This document shows positions 17,101 through 26,696 of a stretch of 64,000 nucleotides of DNA, piece by piece. This DNA comes from a virus. The position numbers and the translations under genes were made by a program. The stretch is from the IMG/VR virus record IMGVR_UViG_3300021478_000002, positions 1 through 64,000 of that record, one strand, 5' to 3'. The notes beneath the pieces were generated by a model that did not search any database, had not been told where the DNA came from, and saw only the letters and a program-made list of their open reading frames with translations. Positions within the stretch are counted from its first letter, which is position 1, and the number at the start of each line of letters is the position of its first letter.

Positions 17101-18060
17101 TCTGCCCTTGGCGGCGGTGGTACGGCCAGCGGCGGTCGCGGATTCAACCTGGGCGGCCTGGGCGGGCTCGCGCGTGGTCTGTCGGGCTGGAAACAGATGC
17201 TCGGCTTCGGCGCGGTGCGCGGAAGCACTCCCGGCTCGGAGTCTCTGGCGCGGGCAGCCGAAGGCCCAGGTGTGAGCGCAGGGGGCGCATTCAGCCTGAG
17301 AGGCTTTGCTGGATCGCCACTGGCCAGAGCCGGAGCCATGACCGGCGGGATGATGGCAGCGCAATCCGGTCTGCTCGGACAGCAGCGTGGCACCGGCCTT
17401 GGTGTCCTGGAAGGCACGCTCGGCGGAGCCGCTATCGGGTTCTCCTTGGCTCCTCCCGGCTTCCAGCCATTGGGCGCTGCCATCGGCGCAGGTGTCGGCC
17501 TGGGGATCGGCTTGGGCGAGATGATCGCGGGCGTGGAATCGCCGCGCAATGAGGCCAAGCGGCTGGTGAGAAGTGTCTACCATATCTCGATCAACAACAC
17601 GACCGCCGACCAGATCGTTTCCATCGCCAACCAATCGTACAGCGGCCACGTCTCTATCGCGGTGCGCTCGCCCGAGGTGCGCCATATGCTGGGGCTCTAC
17701 GCCGCCGGAACGGGCCAGGGGTCGATCTTCGCCCAGTCGTCGAACGAACCGCACGGAGCTTCGCTGGTGGAATCTGGCGGCATCCTTGCGCAGCAGGCGA
17801 CCTATCAGTACGGGCAGGCATTCAGCCAAAGTTCGAACCTGCCGATCTATGGCGGCACGCCCACGCACGTGCTGGGGCCGCCGGGCGGCGGCATGCAGCT
17901 CTCGCTGAATATCGGCGGCCAGGATGCCGCGCGATTTTTGCAGGGGAACGTAGTGAGCCCTGATGTCGTGCAAGGACAATATGCGGCGGCCATGTATGGT
18001 TCTTCCGGTCGAGTGTCGCAGAGTTTGATGATGTCGGAGCCCGGCAGTATCGCGTCTTGA
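14149..18060 (+). CDS. Tape measure protein
   Basis: 1303 residues, by far the longest helical protein here, and in the tape measure slot. Residues 40-135: coiled coil rich in Gln/Glu/Lys. Residues 165-225: Gly/Ala-rich hydrophobic stretch that could insert in the host membrane. Residues 240-420: the common TMP pattern (TGMTAVEVQRLQFAAQVTG, PLELLQQISTAL). Residues 490-830: long coiled coil. Residues 870-1140: Gly-rich segment with FGGGGGGFFGGGYGG-like runs. At roughly 1.5 Angstrom per residue this would set a tail near 195 nm (estimate from length only). ATG 14149 is used since it abuts the previous stop. Confidence 0.9.
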   Translation: MGSFPSDLTMKVNIDPTSALATAKKMDELLRQGAKGDAEAYKQAAEMGMSMAKQLINTSTRAGRQLETQLRSIEKQTQSLGKTATEMNEQQRSWMLERARGLKNQEEQEKRINAIYDQRRKYFQEEERRQQQKGPGTGALLFRGARDIFEGRMSYGMMDLGRAALGGMGGGGAAAGGAAAGAGAGGVGGVLAGISGTALAIGGVAAALVGVEVAGYAAAKAIGEFGREVHDVQIKTGMTAVEVQRLQFAAQVTGQDIGIVDRMMRGLTMAIEGTDKKAFAAAKTLQDMGVDLVALQKGGIKPLELLQQISTALEKQPNKWLQNKEAMDLFGRSGIPALPMITELNRALGESGKLHFVDQDQIDRWREGNVEIARMETELKLIKLHLEGLVAKPFIITIDVVGKLGDLLTKGMGQQEKSGQEPDIPEDLIGRFRAAMGAEKTAERAPYVAAQQYAKELQKNSLEAAEQELSAAKEVYDEDLKRAALGTVMIDQLKEHEAIYKRIRDHVEAMRKADSDRKAIAEALRRSILNAEQQRENPFALPAEAALNRDLRMHGITPADAFRFSWHAAPQILFERGQQAAKFQTEMLGVQETTQRELMRARLGGIEPVNVRELGQGGVTRADVEHDIVEQYQQRVEIAKETRTIEEDLINKRKIDAKDNVGLAQKARDLEAVAGKELVANAEATMAIKKQAHALAQRERDEERKHTETMSRIQLADQEESIKHDADLARKQAELRFKGDNPAAGIAESYRIAVEESHQLYDLEMQRIALHETGYKAEEDAAMALHKLHREDEAAREDAQLKLAQMQQQQLDALKSKIEPLYHTLFTNPRQFGTQLRQTVQEAALHPIVSGLSEMTATALHPLIYGAGGTGGIAGTLGGMFGGGRLNDVHLINGAVPVHIVGAGGGFGGGGGGFFGGGYGGGGGGGLPSFAQLANLPMTTGSYGGMDFGGMALSSALGGGVGTSLYNLPTGGSSGMNFGAMTLASALGGGGTASGGRGFNLGGLGGLARGLSGWKQMLGFGAVRGSTPGSESLARAAEGPGVSAGGAFSLRGFAGSPLARAGAMTGGMMAAQSGLLGQQRGTGLGVLEGTLGGAAIGFSLAPPGFQPLGAAIGAGVGLGIGLGEMIAGVESPRNEAKRLVRSVYHISINNTTADQIVSIANQSYSGHVSIAVRSPEVRHMLGLYAAGTGQGSIFAQSSNEPHGASLVESGGILAQQATYQYGQAFSQSSNLPIYGGTPTHVLGPPGGGMQLSLNIGGQDAARFLQGNVVSPDVVQGQYAAAMYGSSGRVSQSLMMSEPGSIAS

Positions 18061-18087
18061 AGTTGCGTGATTTATGGGTGAGAATAT

Positions 18088-18152
18088 GGCAGGGCTAGGT
18101 AAGGCGAGGCGGGGCAGGGCTTGGCGAGGCCGGGCTCGGTCTGGCATGGCGT
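18088..18152 (+). repeat. Pentamer tandem repeat GGCNN, 13 units
   Basis: Between the tape measure stop and the next gene there are 13 consecutive 5-base units: GGCAG, GGCTA, GGTAA, GGCGA, GGCGG, GGCAG, GGCTT, GGCGA, GGCCG, GGCTC, GGTCT, GGCAT, GGCGT. GG is fixed and the rest varies, so this is not simple slippage. The unit length is not a codon multiple. A second such array is at 36584. No coding role is seen. Confidence 0.85.
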
Positions 18153-18173
18153 GGGCGTCAATGACGCAAGGGC

Positions 18174-18629
18174 ATGGCGGGTTCCGTCATGCCTTCTAAC
18201 CTCTCGCCAGCGACGGTCGCGCCCGGCAATGTGCTGCCGCAGTCACTCTCTACCTCATTCGTGGAGACTCTAGTCTATCCGTTGCTCGCCGTCTCATATG
18301 CCGACGGCACTTTCGAGCGTTCGTTGATTGTGGATGGAGTCAATCCGCCGCGCGCGCTGCGCACCTGGGTCATGGCGAAGCGGCTGACGACGGCGCAGCT
18401 TACAACGTTGTTCAATTTCTGGACGACTCAGGCGGTCGGCGGTCTCAATGCGTTCTACTTCTACAATCCGGTCGATATACTGCCCGGCCAGCACATCGGC
18501 TCCAACTACGACCCGACCGGCAATAATACGCAGGGTCGTGTGATCTGCTTCTTCCGGGGCGACTGGGCGCAACGCACCGAGCTGGGACGCCACGCAGGGC
18601 CCAACCTAATGCTCATCGAGGTCGCGTGA
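18174..18629 (+). CDS. Distal tail protein candidate
   Basis: 151 residues; ATG 18174 or ATG 18189. The middle (SLIVDGVNPPRALRTWVMAKRL, LFNFWTTQAVGGLNAFYFYNP) resembles the compact beta domain of distal tail proteins of the DUF2460 type, with 'G..NAFYFYNP' as the best landmark. It forms a pair with the N-terminus of the next gene and lies just after the tape measure, where distal tail proteins are usually coded. Confidence 0.6.
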   Translation: MAGSVMPSNLSPATVAPGNVLPQSLSTSFVETLVYPLLAVSYADGTFERSLIVDGVNPPRALRTWVMAKRLTTAQLTTLFNFWTTQAVGGLNAFYFYNPVDILPGQHIGSNYDPTGNNTQGRVICFFRGDWAQRTELGRHAGPNLMLIEVA

Positions 18630-18630
18630 G

Positions 18631-21600
18631 ATGGCGGATCAAATCGGTCGCATCCCGGTGCCAGTCCCGGTCAGGTCGGGCGCTACCTTCACGCTGAAAT
18701 CCGAGTATGGCTACGGCGTCACACAGGATTGGCGCGTTGTGGAACACCGCTTTGGCGAGTTGGCCACGCTCGGAGTGCAGCGATACGGCGTCGGCAGCGG
18801 CGCGCGCCATTTTCAGTGGGTCAAATCCTCCCTGAACTACGCCGACCGGCAGTATCTGCTCACCTTCTACAATCAGGTGCAGGGTTCGTATCAATCCTTC
18901 ACATACCCGGTGCCCAACACCGACCGCTCGACATTCACCAACGTCGAGGTCATATTCGACACGCCGCCGATCTCCATCACGGATCTGGTCAACCGCGCGC
19001 AGACCGGCCTGACCTTCACGGAGATCGTTAGCCAGGGTGCCGCATATACCGGCACCGTCGGTGCGGTATGCAGCCGCTTCCCGTCCACGGCCCTGGCTGC
19101 GGCGCTCGCCAGCGAGGTCCAGATCATCATCCCGCTGATTCACATCAAGGTGCGCAACCCGGCTGTGCCTGACATCTACCTGTCCGACCGGCGCGTCAAT
19201 ATGGTCGGTTTTCCCGGCGCACCCAGCCCGGTGACGTTCCTGCCGCGCCTGCTGGGCGTGGGCGTACCGGGCACTCAAGACGTCATCATGTCGCAGTCTC
19301 TCGATGGCCGCTCCGATAACGTCAGGTTCACGCTCGGCAACGCGGACAGGGCGATGTCGCAGCTCGTCAACGACTGCTCACTGGAATACGCCTCCATCGA
19401 TATGAGCTTCTTCCACGTCGGCACCGGCATCCTGCTGCAGCTCTGGAAGGGCGTGGTCCTCTCGTGGCAAGCGGATGGATCGCCGCAGTTCAGCATGCAG
19501 TGCTCCGACGGTCTCTATCCCATCACCCAGGCATACCCGCCGCGCACCGTTAGCAGGCAGTGCTGGAAGCCGTTCAACGCGGATGTCGTGCCCGGCTACC
19601 GGCCCTGCCCGTGGGCGACGGTCGGCGGCAACGTCGGCAATGCGACGTCCTGCGACTATTTCTTCAACTCGCCGAACGGCTGTCTCTCGCACGGCATGTC
19701 GAACTACTTCGGCGGCCATCCCGAACAACCGCAGAACGTGGTGATCAAAGATAACGGCACCGGCATTATGGGCGGATTTTTCCGTTCGACGGTGACATCA
19801 ACCTCGATCCTGTCGGATAGCATCTGGGGCCAGCCGCTGCCGGAAATTTGGTGCAATTATTTCGGCTCGCCGCAGCGGGCCTTTTGGGCGAACTGTCAGA
19901 TCGCCGCTGTTCGCGACGAGTCCGATTACATGGACTTGTTGGGGATTGTGGGCGCGGGACCTATCGGCGCTTTCGAAGGCATGAGCGTGCAGACCAACAG
20001 CGACGGCTACAAATTTGTCGTGGCACCGACGGCGGATGGGTTCTTCCCACAAGGCTTCAAGGTGGACAGCCACCTCAATATCGCCAGCAACTACTACCAG
20101 CTAGGCCTGGGCTTGCGTCAGTCGCTCGGCAACGATCCCGCACACTTGGCCACGGCCCCCACCGATGGCATCGATGCGTTCTCGCTCGGTCAGGGGTCGC
20201 CGCAGCACTGGGACGAGCCCGACCCGAATTGGAGCAACCTCGCCGGGCATCCGAATACCATCATTCCCTACGCGGCAGGCACGGCGCTCTGCGAGGTGCG
20301 CTATCCCAAGTCTGCCGGGACCGGCCTTGCGCCGACGACCGCCGAGAGTCATAGCATGCAGTGCCCGATCCGCTTCGGGTTGACCGGCAGCGTCTTCGAT
20401 ACGACCGGCGCGCGCACGCTCGTTTCCGGTCTGGTCAACCCCTTCTGGGTGGCCGCCAATTCTTATTTTCGGGCGCTGGGAATCCAGCATGCGGATGCCG
20501 CCACGCAACTCTCCTATCTGGTCCTCAGTTCGATCACCAACACGAGCGGCATGGGATGCGCGGATATCGCCGGGCAGTGGGTTGCCCCCGTCGTCGGCAT
20601 GCAGGTGATTCCGACCTATGTCGTGACCACTGCGGGCCAAGCATTGGCACACTACAATCTCGATTTTTTCAATGGCAACTTCGGCACCTTTACTTATCAG
20701 AACAGTTCCGGCACCGTCATAACGATGTCGCTCTCGGCAGCCCAAACAGCAGGCTACATCACCGTCGTCAGCCAGCCGAACCAAGAGCTGCAATTCGTGT
20801 TCCAGGGCAGCATCGCGGAATTCAAACCGTTCCGCGATTGGCTGACGGAGATTCTCAACTGTGCGTTGGGTTATTTTTGCTTCGAGTTCGGCCAGTTGAA
20901 AATGGGCATCCGCTACAGTGCGGTGCCGACCGATTCGTTCACCATCGGCTCGATGCTGTACCAGTCGCTGACCATCACGCCGATCCAGTCCCAGTTCGAA
21001 TACCTGAAGATCACCTTCGCGAACGTGGAGCTGCAATACCAGCAGGATCTCGCGGAATACCAGGACAAGGACCACGCGATCTACTATGGCCGCGCCGGTA
21101 CGCCGCTGACCAGCAACATGCGCTCCGTGGGCTGCTCCACGCTTTCGCAGGGTCTGCGGATCGCCGTCACGCGCACGCGCGAGGAGATCGGCGGCATCCT
21201 GCGCAAGGACCTTGGAGACGCCCAGAAGTACATCGAGTGGGACAACCATAAGCGCGTGAGCTTCAAATCCACACTGCTCGCGCTCAACAACGAGATCGGG
21301 CAGGTGATTGGCATCCAGCATCCCGACCTGCCGACGTACCCCGGTGCCGTGCCGAATCCCAACAAGCCCGGCAACAACGGTCCCTTCCCCGCGCATACGT
21401 GGCCGTTCCGCATCCAGAAGTGGATGCTCCACAGCGACTGGTCGGTCAGCATCCTGGCTGACTCGTGCGTGGATAGCATGTATGACCTGGACGTTGGTCC
21501 GCAACCCTTAGGCGTCGGCCCGCGCCCGCTGCCGGTGATGTTTTTCCCCGAGCCACTGGGTCAGTGGGCCCCGTATCAGGTGCAGGCCGATCCGGCGGAT

Positions 21601-22857
21601 GCGCTCTACCCGAGCGAGTGGACGTTCAATTTGCAACAGACCTTCCAATACCAGGGAGACGGCGTGCTGCTTACCAGCGCCGTGGTCGCGGGCTGCCTGC
21701 CGGTCAATCAATTCGTGCCCGGCTGCGGCGCTCCTGACGTCAAGAAGGGCGATGTCTCATGGGCGACCACTGGCGGCAGCATTCCCGGCGGCACCACCCT
21801 GTTCGTCCAGATCTGCGCGGCCATCGCGGACACGACGAACCCCGCGAACCCCGTGGTGACGCAATACAGCCCGCCGTCAGAGATCCTGGTGCTCCAGGTG
21901 CCGACCGGCACGAATACGAATACGCTGACGATCAATGATATCCAGTGGCCGACGGCGAGCGGCCTGAATGCCTGGGTGCTGTTTGCGAACACCGTCGAGG
22001 ATCTGCTCTGCGGCCAGGAAGCCGCGCTCGGCCAGCCCGCGTCCATCACCTTCGCCGGGCCGGTGCTCCGGCAGACGTACGGCGTCCCTGACTTCGACCT
22101 GAACATTCTGCGCCTGCGCGCCCAGGTGCTGATCCATGGCGGCGTGCTCGGCGCGGGCGTCGATGCGCTGACCAGCTCGCCACATACCATCACCAGCCAC
22201 GCCACGATTGATCTCGCAGGCACGGACAACTGGGCGAATCGCGTGCTCGCCATCATTGGTCGCCAGCAGGGCAGCGGCATCGCCCCGTTCGCGCATTTCA
22301 ACATCACGTCGTTCTCCCCGTCGATGGGCACGTTTACGCTGGACCGCGATCCCATAGCGGCGGGCGTGCAGGTAGGCGACATCTTCGTCGTGTGCTTCCT
22401 GGGCGCGGACAACGGCTCAAACCCGCATGTGGTCGGCGACCCCGGCCTGAGCAACGCGAACAATACTCCACCGCACACCGGCGAGCTGGTGAACGACCCC
22501 AACCGCATTGGCCGCATGGTCCGCGTCATCAAAGGTACGAGCCGTGGGATGTCGGCGAAGATCGTCAGCAACGATACCACTAGCTACACGCTCGATCAGG
22601 CGCTGCCCATTGATACCACGAGCGTGTGGGTCGTCTGCGATCCCGGCTGGAATTATTCCAAGGACGTGATCGTTAACAATGCCGATCCCATGAAGGTCAC
22701 GGCGTCGGCCATCGAAATCAACAATTACAAACGGCTCGCGCTGTTGGTGGAAGGCGTGACGATTGACAACGAGGCGCAGATTGTGGACGACGCCAATGCG
22801 TGCGTCCGAATGCTTTTCATTCCCGGTGCGCAGGGCACCACCAACGTGACGACCTGA
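18631..22857 (+). CDS. Large tail-tip (hub) protein
   Basis: 1408 residues, starting one base after the previous stop. Residues 8-105 are distal-tail-like (FTLKSEYGYGVTQDWRVVEHRFGE, 'Y.....G.YQSFTYP'). Residues 170-330 resemble the tail-hub region common in this group, with a cysteine cluster (QCWKPF..., CPW, SCDYFFNSPNGCLSHGMS) that may bind metal or form an iron-sulfur-like site. The middle to C-terminus is beta-rich, with a probable Ig-like part at residues 1020-1150. It is likely the central tail tip at which fibres attach. Position and length support this; enzymatic activity is not evident. Confidence 0.75.
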   Translation: MADQIGRIPVPVPVRSGATFTLKSEYGYGVTQDWRVVEHRFGELATLGVQRYGVGSGARHFQWVKSSLNYADRQYLLTFYNQVQGSYQSFTYPVPNTDRSTFTNVEVIFDTPPISITDLVNRAQTGLTFTEIVSQGAAYTGTVGAVCSRFPSTALAAALASEVQIIIPLIHIKVRNPAVPDIYLSDRRVNMVGFPGAPSPVTFLPRLLGVGVPGTQDVIMSQSLDGRSDNVRFTLGNADRAMSQLVNDCSLEYASIDMSFFHVGTGILLQLWKGVVLSWQADGSPQFSMQCSDGLYPITQAYPPRTVSRQCWKPFNADVVPGYRPCPWATVGGNVGNATSCDYFFNSPNGCLSHGMSNYFGGHPEQPQNVVIKDNGTGIMGGFFRSTVTSTSILSDSIWGQPLPEIWCNYFGSPQRAFWANCQIAAVRDESDYMDLLGIVGAGPIGAFEGMSVQTNSDGYKFVVAPTADGFFPQGFKVDSHLNIASNYYQLGLGLRQSLGNDPAHLATAPTDGIDAFSLGQGSPQHWDEPDPNWSNLAGHPNTIIPYAAGTALCEVRYPKSAGTGLAPTTAESHSMQCPIRFGLTGSVFDTTGARTLVSGLVNPFWVAANSYFRALGIQHADAATQLSYLVLSSITNTSGMGCADIAGQWVAPVVGMQVIPTYVVTTAGQALAHYNLDFFNGNFGTFTYQNSSGTVITMSLSAAQTAGYITVVSQPNQELQFVFQGSIAEFKPFRDWLTEILNCALGYFCFEFGQLKMGIRYSAVPTDSFTIGSMLYQSLTITPIQSQFEYLKITFANVELQYQQDLAEYQDKDHAIYYGRAGTPLTSNMRSVGCSTLSQGLRIAVTRTREEIGGILRKDLGDAQKYIEWDNHKRVSFKSTLLALNNEIGQVIGIQHPDLPTYPGAVPNPNKPGNNGPFPAHTWPFRIQKWMLHSDWSVSILADSCVDSMYDLDVGPQPLGVGPRPLPVMFFPEPLGQWAPYQVQADPADALYPSEWTFNLQQTFQYQGDGVLLTSAVVAGCLPVNQFVPGCGAPDVKKGDVSWATTGGSIPGGTTLFVQICAAIADTTNPANPVVTQYSPPSEILVLQVPTGTNTNTLTINDIQWPTASGLNAWVLFANTVEDLLCGQEAALGQPASITFAGPVLRQTYGVPDFDLNILRLRAQVLIHGGVLGAGVDALTSSPHTITSHATIDLAGTDNWANRVLAIIGRQQGSGIAPFAHFNITSFSPSMGTFTLDRDPIAAGVQVGDIFVVCFLGADNGSNPHVVGDPGLSNANNTPPHTGELVNDPNRIGRMVRVIKGTSRGMSAKIVSNDTTSYTLDQALPIDTTSVWVVCDPGWNYSKDVIVNNADPMKVTASAIEINNYKRLALLVEGVTIDNEAQIVDDANACVRMLFIPGAQGTTNVTT

Positions 22858-22858
22858 C

Positions 22859-25800
22859 ATGAGCACCGATTACACCGTTAAGATCACCGACAGGCTCCTG
22901 CGCTTCGACACGACCAACGACGACGTCCTCCTTACGCTCCTGCCCTTCAAACAGACCCCGAATGCGCCCTACGAAATCCACCGCATCAGCAAGGGCGACG
23001 GGCACACCGTCACGATTCGCGTCGATCCATCGACCACAGATTTTCTCCTGCCCGACCGCAGCACGACGATCTTACTGACCGATGCGAATCCGACGGCGAT
23101 GATCCGCATCCCGGCAGACGGTGCTTCTCCGGCCTTCGTCGCCCAAGGCGGCGGCAGCGGTGGTGGTGGCGGCGGCGGCACGGATACAATCATTGGGCCG
23201 GTCACCGGCTTCACGAGCGCAGGCGAGGTGGGCACCCGCTACGCCAGCGATCCCGACCGGCTCGTGCATCTGACCATCGGGTTCGTGCCGATCTCTCCGG
23301 TGCCGCAGCCGATCACCTACTTCGTCAGCGCCGACGATGGCGCGCACTGGACCTGGATCGGGTCGCAGCGCATGCAGGCGACCGGCCAGCAGCTCCTGGT
23401 GGACCGGCTGGCTCCAGGCGCGACGTCGACGTGGATGATGGCGGCGGTCGCGGGCAACCTGGGAGGCGATCCCTCACCTATCCTGGACGCCAACCTGAGC
23501 ACGCTCTATGCGGGCGTCGTTCGGTCCAGTTCGTTCCCGGTGCTCGGCCTGACAGCGCCTGCTGCCTCGACCGGGATCACGGCCACCATCGGCACCCAGC
23601 AAAATGTGGTCTCAGCGGATGGCTTCACACAGTATGGTGTGATTACCGGCGTCTCCTACAACGGCGGGATTGTCGGCATGGTCTACACGGACCCGGTCGG
23701 CACGAGCAATTTTTTCGTGCGTATCACGTCTCAGATTTTGGACTCCTCTCGCAATTCGCTGGCAGCGGAAGCGCCGCACGGAGGAACGCTGATTACCGGG
23801 GGATCGCACTCCGAACCACCCCATCTCATTACCTACGTGCCCGGCTTGGCGTTCGTTCGCTACCGGTTTTACTTGGCGAATCGGAACTCACAAGGCGGCG
23901 GCGACTTCTCCGACGCGAGCACCAACACGTTACAGATGGTCAGCTACAACAGCGCCGCGCCCGCCGACCACTATGACGTCCCGATCACCATCCCGCCATT
24001 CACGCCGATCAACCCCGACACCGCTTTCAACGTCACCTCAGTCACGGCGTCCGAAGTGGGGCCGAAATACCAGGACACCCAGCAGGGCCTGCACACCACT
24101 ATCGGCGTGGTCCCGGTCATCGACCATGACTACAGCAGCCCGCGCACGGTCACGATCTGGTTCGATTTCGGAACCGGGAACCCGGTGTGGCAGGGCTGGT
24201 ACTCATTGTCCAACCAGGGGCAGGTGGTCCGCATCGGAGACTCCACGCTGGGCACCGACGGCGTTCGCAAATCGGGCAACATTTGGGTTCCCGCAAACGC
24301 CGGTCAGGGCAACTGGATTTGCTACTGCGGCGCGGGCCACCTCGACAACGGCACCAATCCCAACGCATACAAGTCGTGCAATTTTACGGTGGTGCCGGTG
24401 GCCCCCTGCTTGCCCAACGGCGTCACCAACGCACAATTTCTTCCCAATCCGGCGACCAGCGACCCTATCGATTACAGCAAATACGATCCCGGCATCTGGT
24501 TTTGGGAATATTACTGCCTGACGTTCCAGCCGCCGACCCTGGCGTTCGACCCGAACTACTGGTTCACGCTCGTCACAATTCAAAAAGGCGGAATCATCGG
24601 CGGCGTGTGGACCCAAGCCCCCGACTCTGAGGGTATCAACGCGGACCCGCACCTTAACTTTTTGGGCAGGGTGCATGCGGAGATCAACCAGCTTCCCGGC
24701 GTCAGCGGCGGCCAGATTAGCATCCTGAAAAAGTTCGGTGCTAACCCTGCGACCTGGAACATCCCGCCAGCGCAGAACGAAGACCTGACTCCGAATCCTT
24801 ACCGGACCTTTCGCTTCTGGCTGTACAACGTGAGCAGGCTGGGCACGGACACAAGCGGCAGCGGCGGCGCTGGCACCTACACGTTGCAGACGTCCTGCTG
24901 GCCCGGCGGTGCGGATCACTTCGATCTGACGCCGGTGCCGAAGAACAGTTCGCTTGATTTCCGCGCTGCGAACCCGGCGACGATCACCGCTCCGCTCACC
25001 GGCGGCAACGGCCAGCCGCTGACAATCCCGCCGTACGATGCGGGGAGCGGGACGGGCGGAATTGGTGTCGGATATCTGGGGCCTCAGTCGGTCCATGCGA
25101 TCAACATGGCTAAGGACTCCATCACCGCAGCCAATCAGGCGCTGGCGGCAAGCTCGGTGGTAGATCCGAACCTCGTGAGCATGGGCATCAACAAGGTCAC
25201 CTACGGCACCAGCATATTCGCGGGCGATGTGGTTCTCAGCCGGGGCATCAGCCTGCCCGTGATCATTCTGAAAAATACCGGGATCTTTTTGTACGGGCAG
25301 GCAGATGCTTCAACTGGCGCTTCCGGCCTACTCAGCAAGCCCTACGTCGGCATTCAGAATAATGCGATTGGACTCTTTCAGGGAGGTACGGGAACAGCAT
25401 CAAATTCGGGGCCGGGAACAGGCGGCTCAGTCTTTCTCGACGCGGCGAACGCTGCGATCACGATCTACAGCACAAACGGTGATATCACCAAGCCCTACCT
25501 CACGGTGAATTCAGCGGGAATCATGATCGTGAACGGCGTGAACAGCTTCGCCGTCAACAGCAATGCGATGGTGTTTCTCGACACCGGGAATAAAAACCGG
25601 ATCGACATCAATTCGGCTGGGATCACCCTGTCGAATAAGATCAACGCTGACGGTACGATCCCCACTACAGCCAATCAACTGGTGATGCTCTCCACCGGGC
25701 TACAGTTCACGATTGCTCAGGTTGCACAGATCACGGTCCACCAGACGAATGGCATCACCCTCTCAAACGGCGGCACCAGCAGCGTCGTGGTCACCAATGC

Positions 25801-26479
25801 CAATGTCACGATTACCGCATCGGGCGCGCAGGCGACGTTCAGCAGCAACCAGATTCAGATGATACAAGGTGCCGCGACCGTGACGATCACCGCCGCCTCG
25901 CTCAAACTTTCCAACGGCACCAGCAGCGTGGAAGTCACCTCCAGTAACGTCACGATTACCAACGGAAGCCTGACCGCTGCAACGATTAACGGCGGCTCGC
26001 TGACCATCACGACCAGTCAGGGAATCGTCTCAATCACTCCCTCAACGAGCGGCGTCCAGGTGTCGGGCAACGGAGGAGTCGATCTCACTCACCTTGGCTC
26101 CAGTGTCATTTCGATTTACACCGGGTCACCAACCTACGGCTCTGAATTGTCGCCAACCACGCTGCTTGTGGGGCGGTTCGGCACCAGCCCTATTCTCACT
26201 ATTGGTCTAAATGCGAATGACGGCTCGATGAAGATCGGCAACAAGACTGTGATTGACGCGAACCAAGTGTGGCGGGAAAGCGTGCAGTGTACCGACCATA
26301 TTTTCGGCAATGATTTTGGGATCTCTGGCGTTGCCGTAGGGTGGCCGCAGACCTCGACGTCCGCAGGTAATCCAGGCGGCCCAGGCCCAGGCGCTGCTCA
26401 GGGGGCTGTATATAGCTTCGCCACCGGGGCAGGCAAAACCGTTTATGTTTGCGGCGGTCTTATCCTCAACGTAGTGTAG
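22859..26479 (+). CDS. Large modular tail protein/fibre
   Basis: 1206 residues. Residues 1-95: a small beta domain (TDYTVKITDRLLRFDTTNDDV), a known N-terminal attachment type in phage tails. Residues 96-106: a glycine linker (GGGSGGGGGGG). Residues 108-690: three related modules each starting 'vTGFTSAGEVGTRYASDP' or 'SVTASEVGPKYQDTQQG' and containing a PITYFVS/TIWFDFG strand, likely receptor-binding or Ig-type domains. Residues 700-1140: short beta repeats around NG(I/V)T(L/I)SN and TVTITAASL, likely a trimeric beta-helix shaft. No S74 domain. Probably a side or central tail fibre. Confidence 0.75.
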   Translation: MSTDYTVKITDRLLRFDTTNDDVLLTLLPFKQTPNAPYEIHRISKGDGHTVTIRVDPSTTDFLLPDRSTTILLTDANPTAMIRIPADGASPAFVAQGGGSGGGGGGGTDTIIGPVTGFTSAGEVGTRYASDPDRLVHLTIGFVPISPVPQPITYFVSADDGAHWTWIGSQRMQATGQQLLVDRLAPGATSTWMMAAVAGNLGGDPSPILDANLSTLYAGVVRSSSFPVLGLTAPAASTGITATIGTQQNVVSADGFTQYGVITGVSYNGGIVGMVYTDPVGTSNFFVRITSQILDSSRNSLAAEAPHGGTLITGGSHSEPPHLITYVPGLAFVRYRFYLANRNSQGGGDFSDASTNTLQMVSYNSAAPADHYDVPITIPPFTPINPDTAFNVTSVTASEVGPKYQDTQQGLHTTIGVVPVIDHDYSSPRTVTIWFDFGTGNPVWQGWYSLSNQGQVVRIGDSTLGTDGVRKSGNIWVPANAGQGNWICYCGAGHLDNGTNPNAYKSCNFTVVPVAPCLPNGVTNAQFLPNPATSDPIDYSKYDPGIWFWEYYCLTFQPPTLAFDPNYWFTLVTIQKGGIIGGVWTQAPDSEGINADPHLNFLGRVHAEINQLPGVSGGQISILKKFGANPATWNIPPAQNEDLTPNPYRTFRFWLYNVSRLGTDTSGSGGAGTYTLQTSCWPGGADHFDLTPVPKNSSLDFRAANPATITAPLTGGNGQPLTIPPYDAGSGTGGIGVGYLGPQSVHAINMAKDSITAANQALAASSVVDPNLVSMGINKVTYGTSIFAGDVVLSRGISLPVIILKNTGIFLYGQADASTGASGLLSKPYVGIQNNAIGLFQGGTGTASNSGPGTGGSVFLDAANAAITIYSTNGDITKPYLTVNSAGIMIVNGVNSFAVNSNAMVFLDTGNKNRIDINSAGITLSNKINADGTIPTTANQLVMLSTGLQFTIAQVAQITVHQTNGITLSNGGTSSVVVTNANVTITASGAQATFSSNQIQMIQGAATVTITAASLKLSNGTSSVEVTSSNVTITNGSLTAATINGGSLTITTSQGIVSITPSTSGVQVSGNGGVDLTHLGSSVISIYTGSPTYGSELSPTTLLVGRFGTSPILTIGLNANDGSMKIGNKTVIDANQVWRESVQCTDHIFGNDFGISGVAVGWPQTSTSAGNPGGPGPGAAQGAVYSFATGAGKTVYVCGGLILNVV

Positions 26480-26483
26480 AAAA

Positions 26484-26690
26484 ATGCTTATGGAAAACCT
26501 ACAGAACGAATATCAACTCACATCCGACGAACAGGGACTGGTCAAACCCCTGATCGAAAACATTGAGGCAATGCAACGCGAAACCCAGGCCATCCTCCGT
26601 GCGATCACGCGCCTGCGCGCTCTGGAAGGCAACTGGAATTTGGTCGGCGATAAACTGGTCCGCATGCAGTCCCCCAACGGGAACGGGTAA
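26484..26690 (+). CDS. Small helical tail-associated protein
   Basis: 68 residues between two large tail genes. Helical (LVKPLIENIEAMQRETQAILRAITRLRALEG), with a C-terminal beta-like end. A small coiled-coil protein before a fibre gene is common as a fibre assembly partner, but no family was recognised. An ATG six bases further in (26490) is an alternative start. Confidence 0.6.
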   Translation: MLMENLQNEYQLTSDEQGLVKPLIENIEAMQRETQAILRAITRLRALEGNWNLVGDKLVRMQSPNGNG

Positions 26691-26696
26691 AACACT

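Noticed and set aside
20101-21504. 467-residue ORF on the minus strand
   Set aside because: Antisense shadow of the 1408-residue tail-tip gene, with Arg/His/Ala-rich GC-driven composition.
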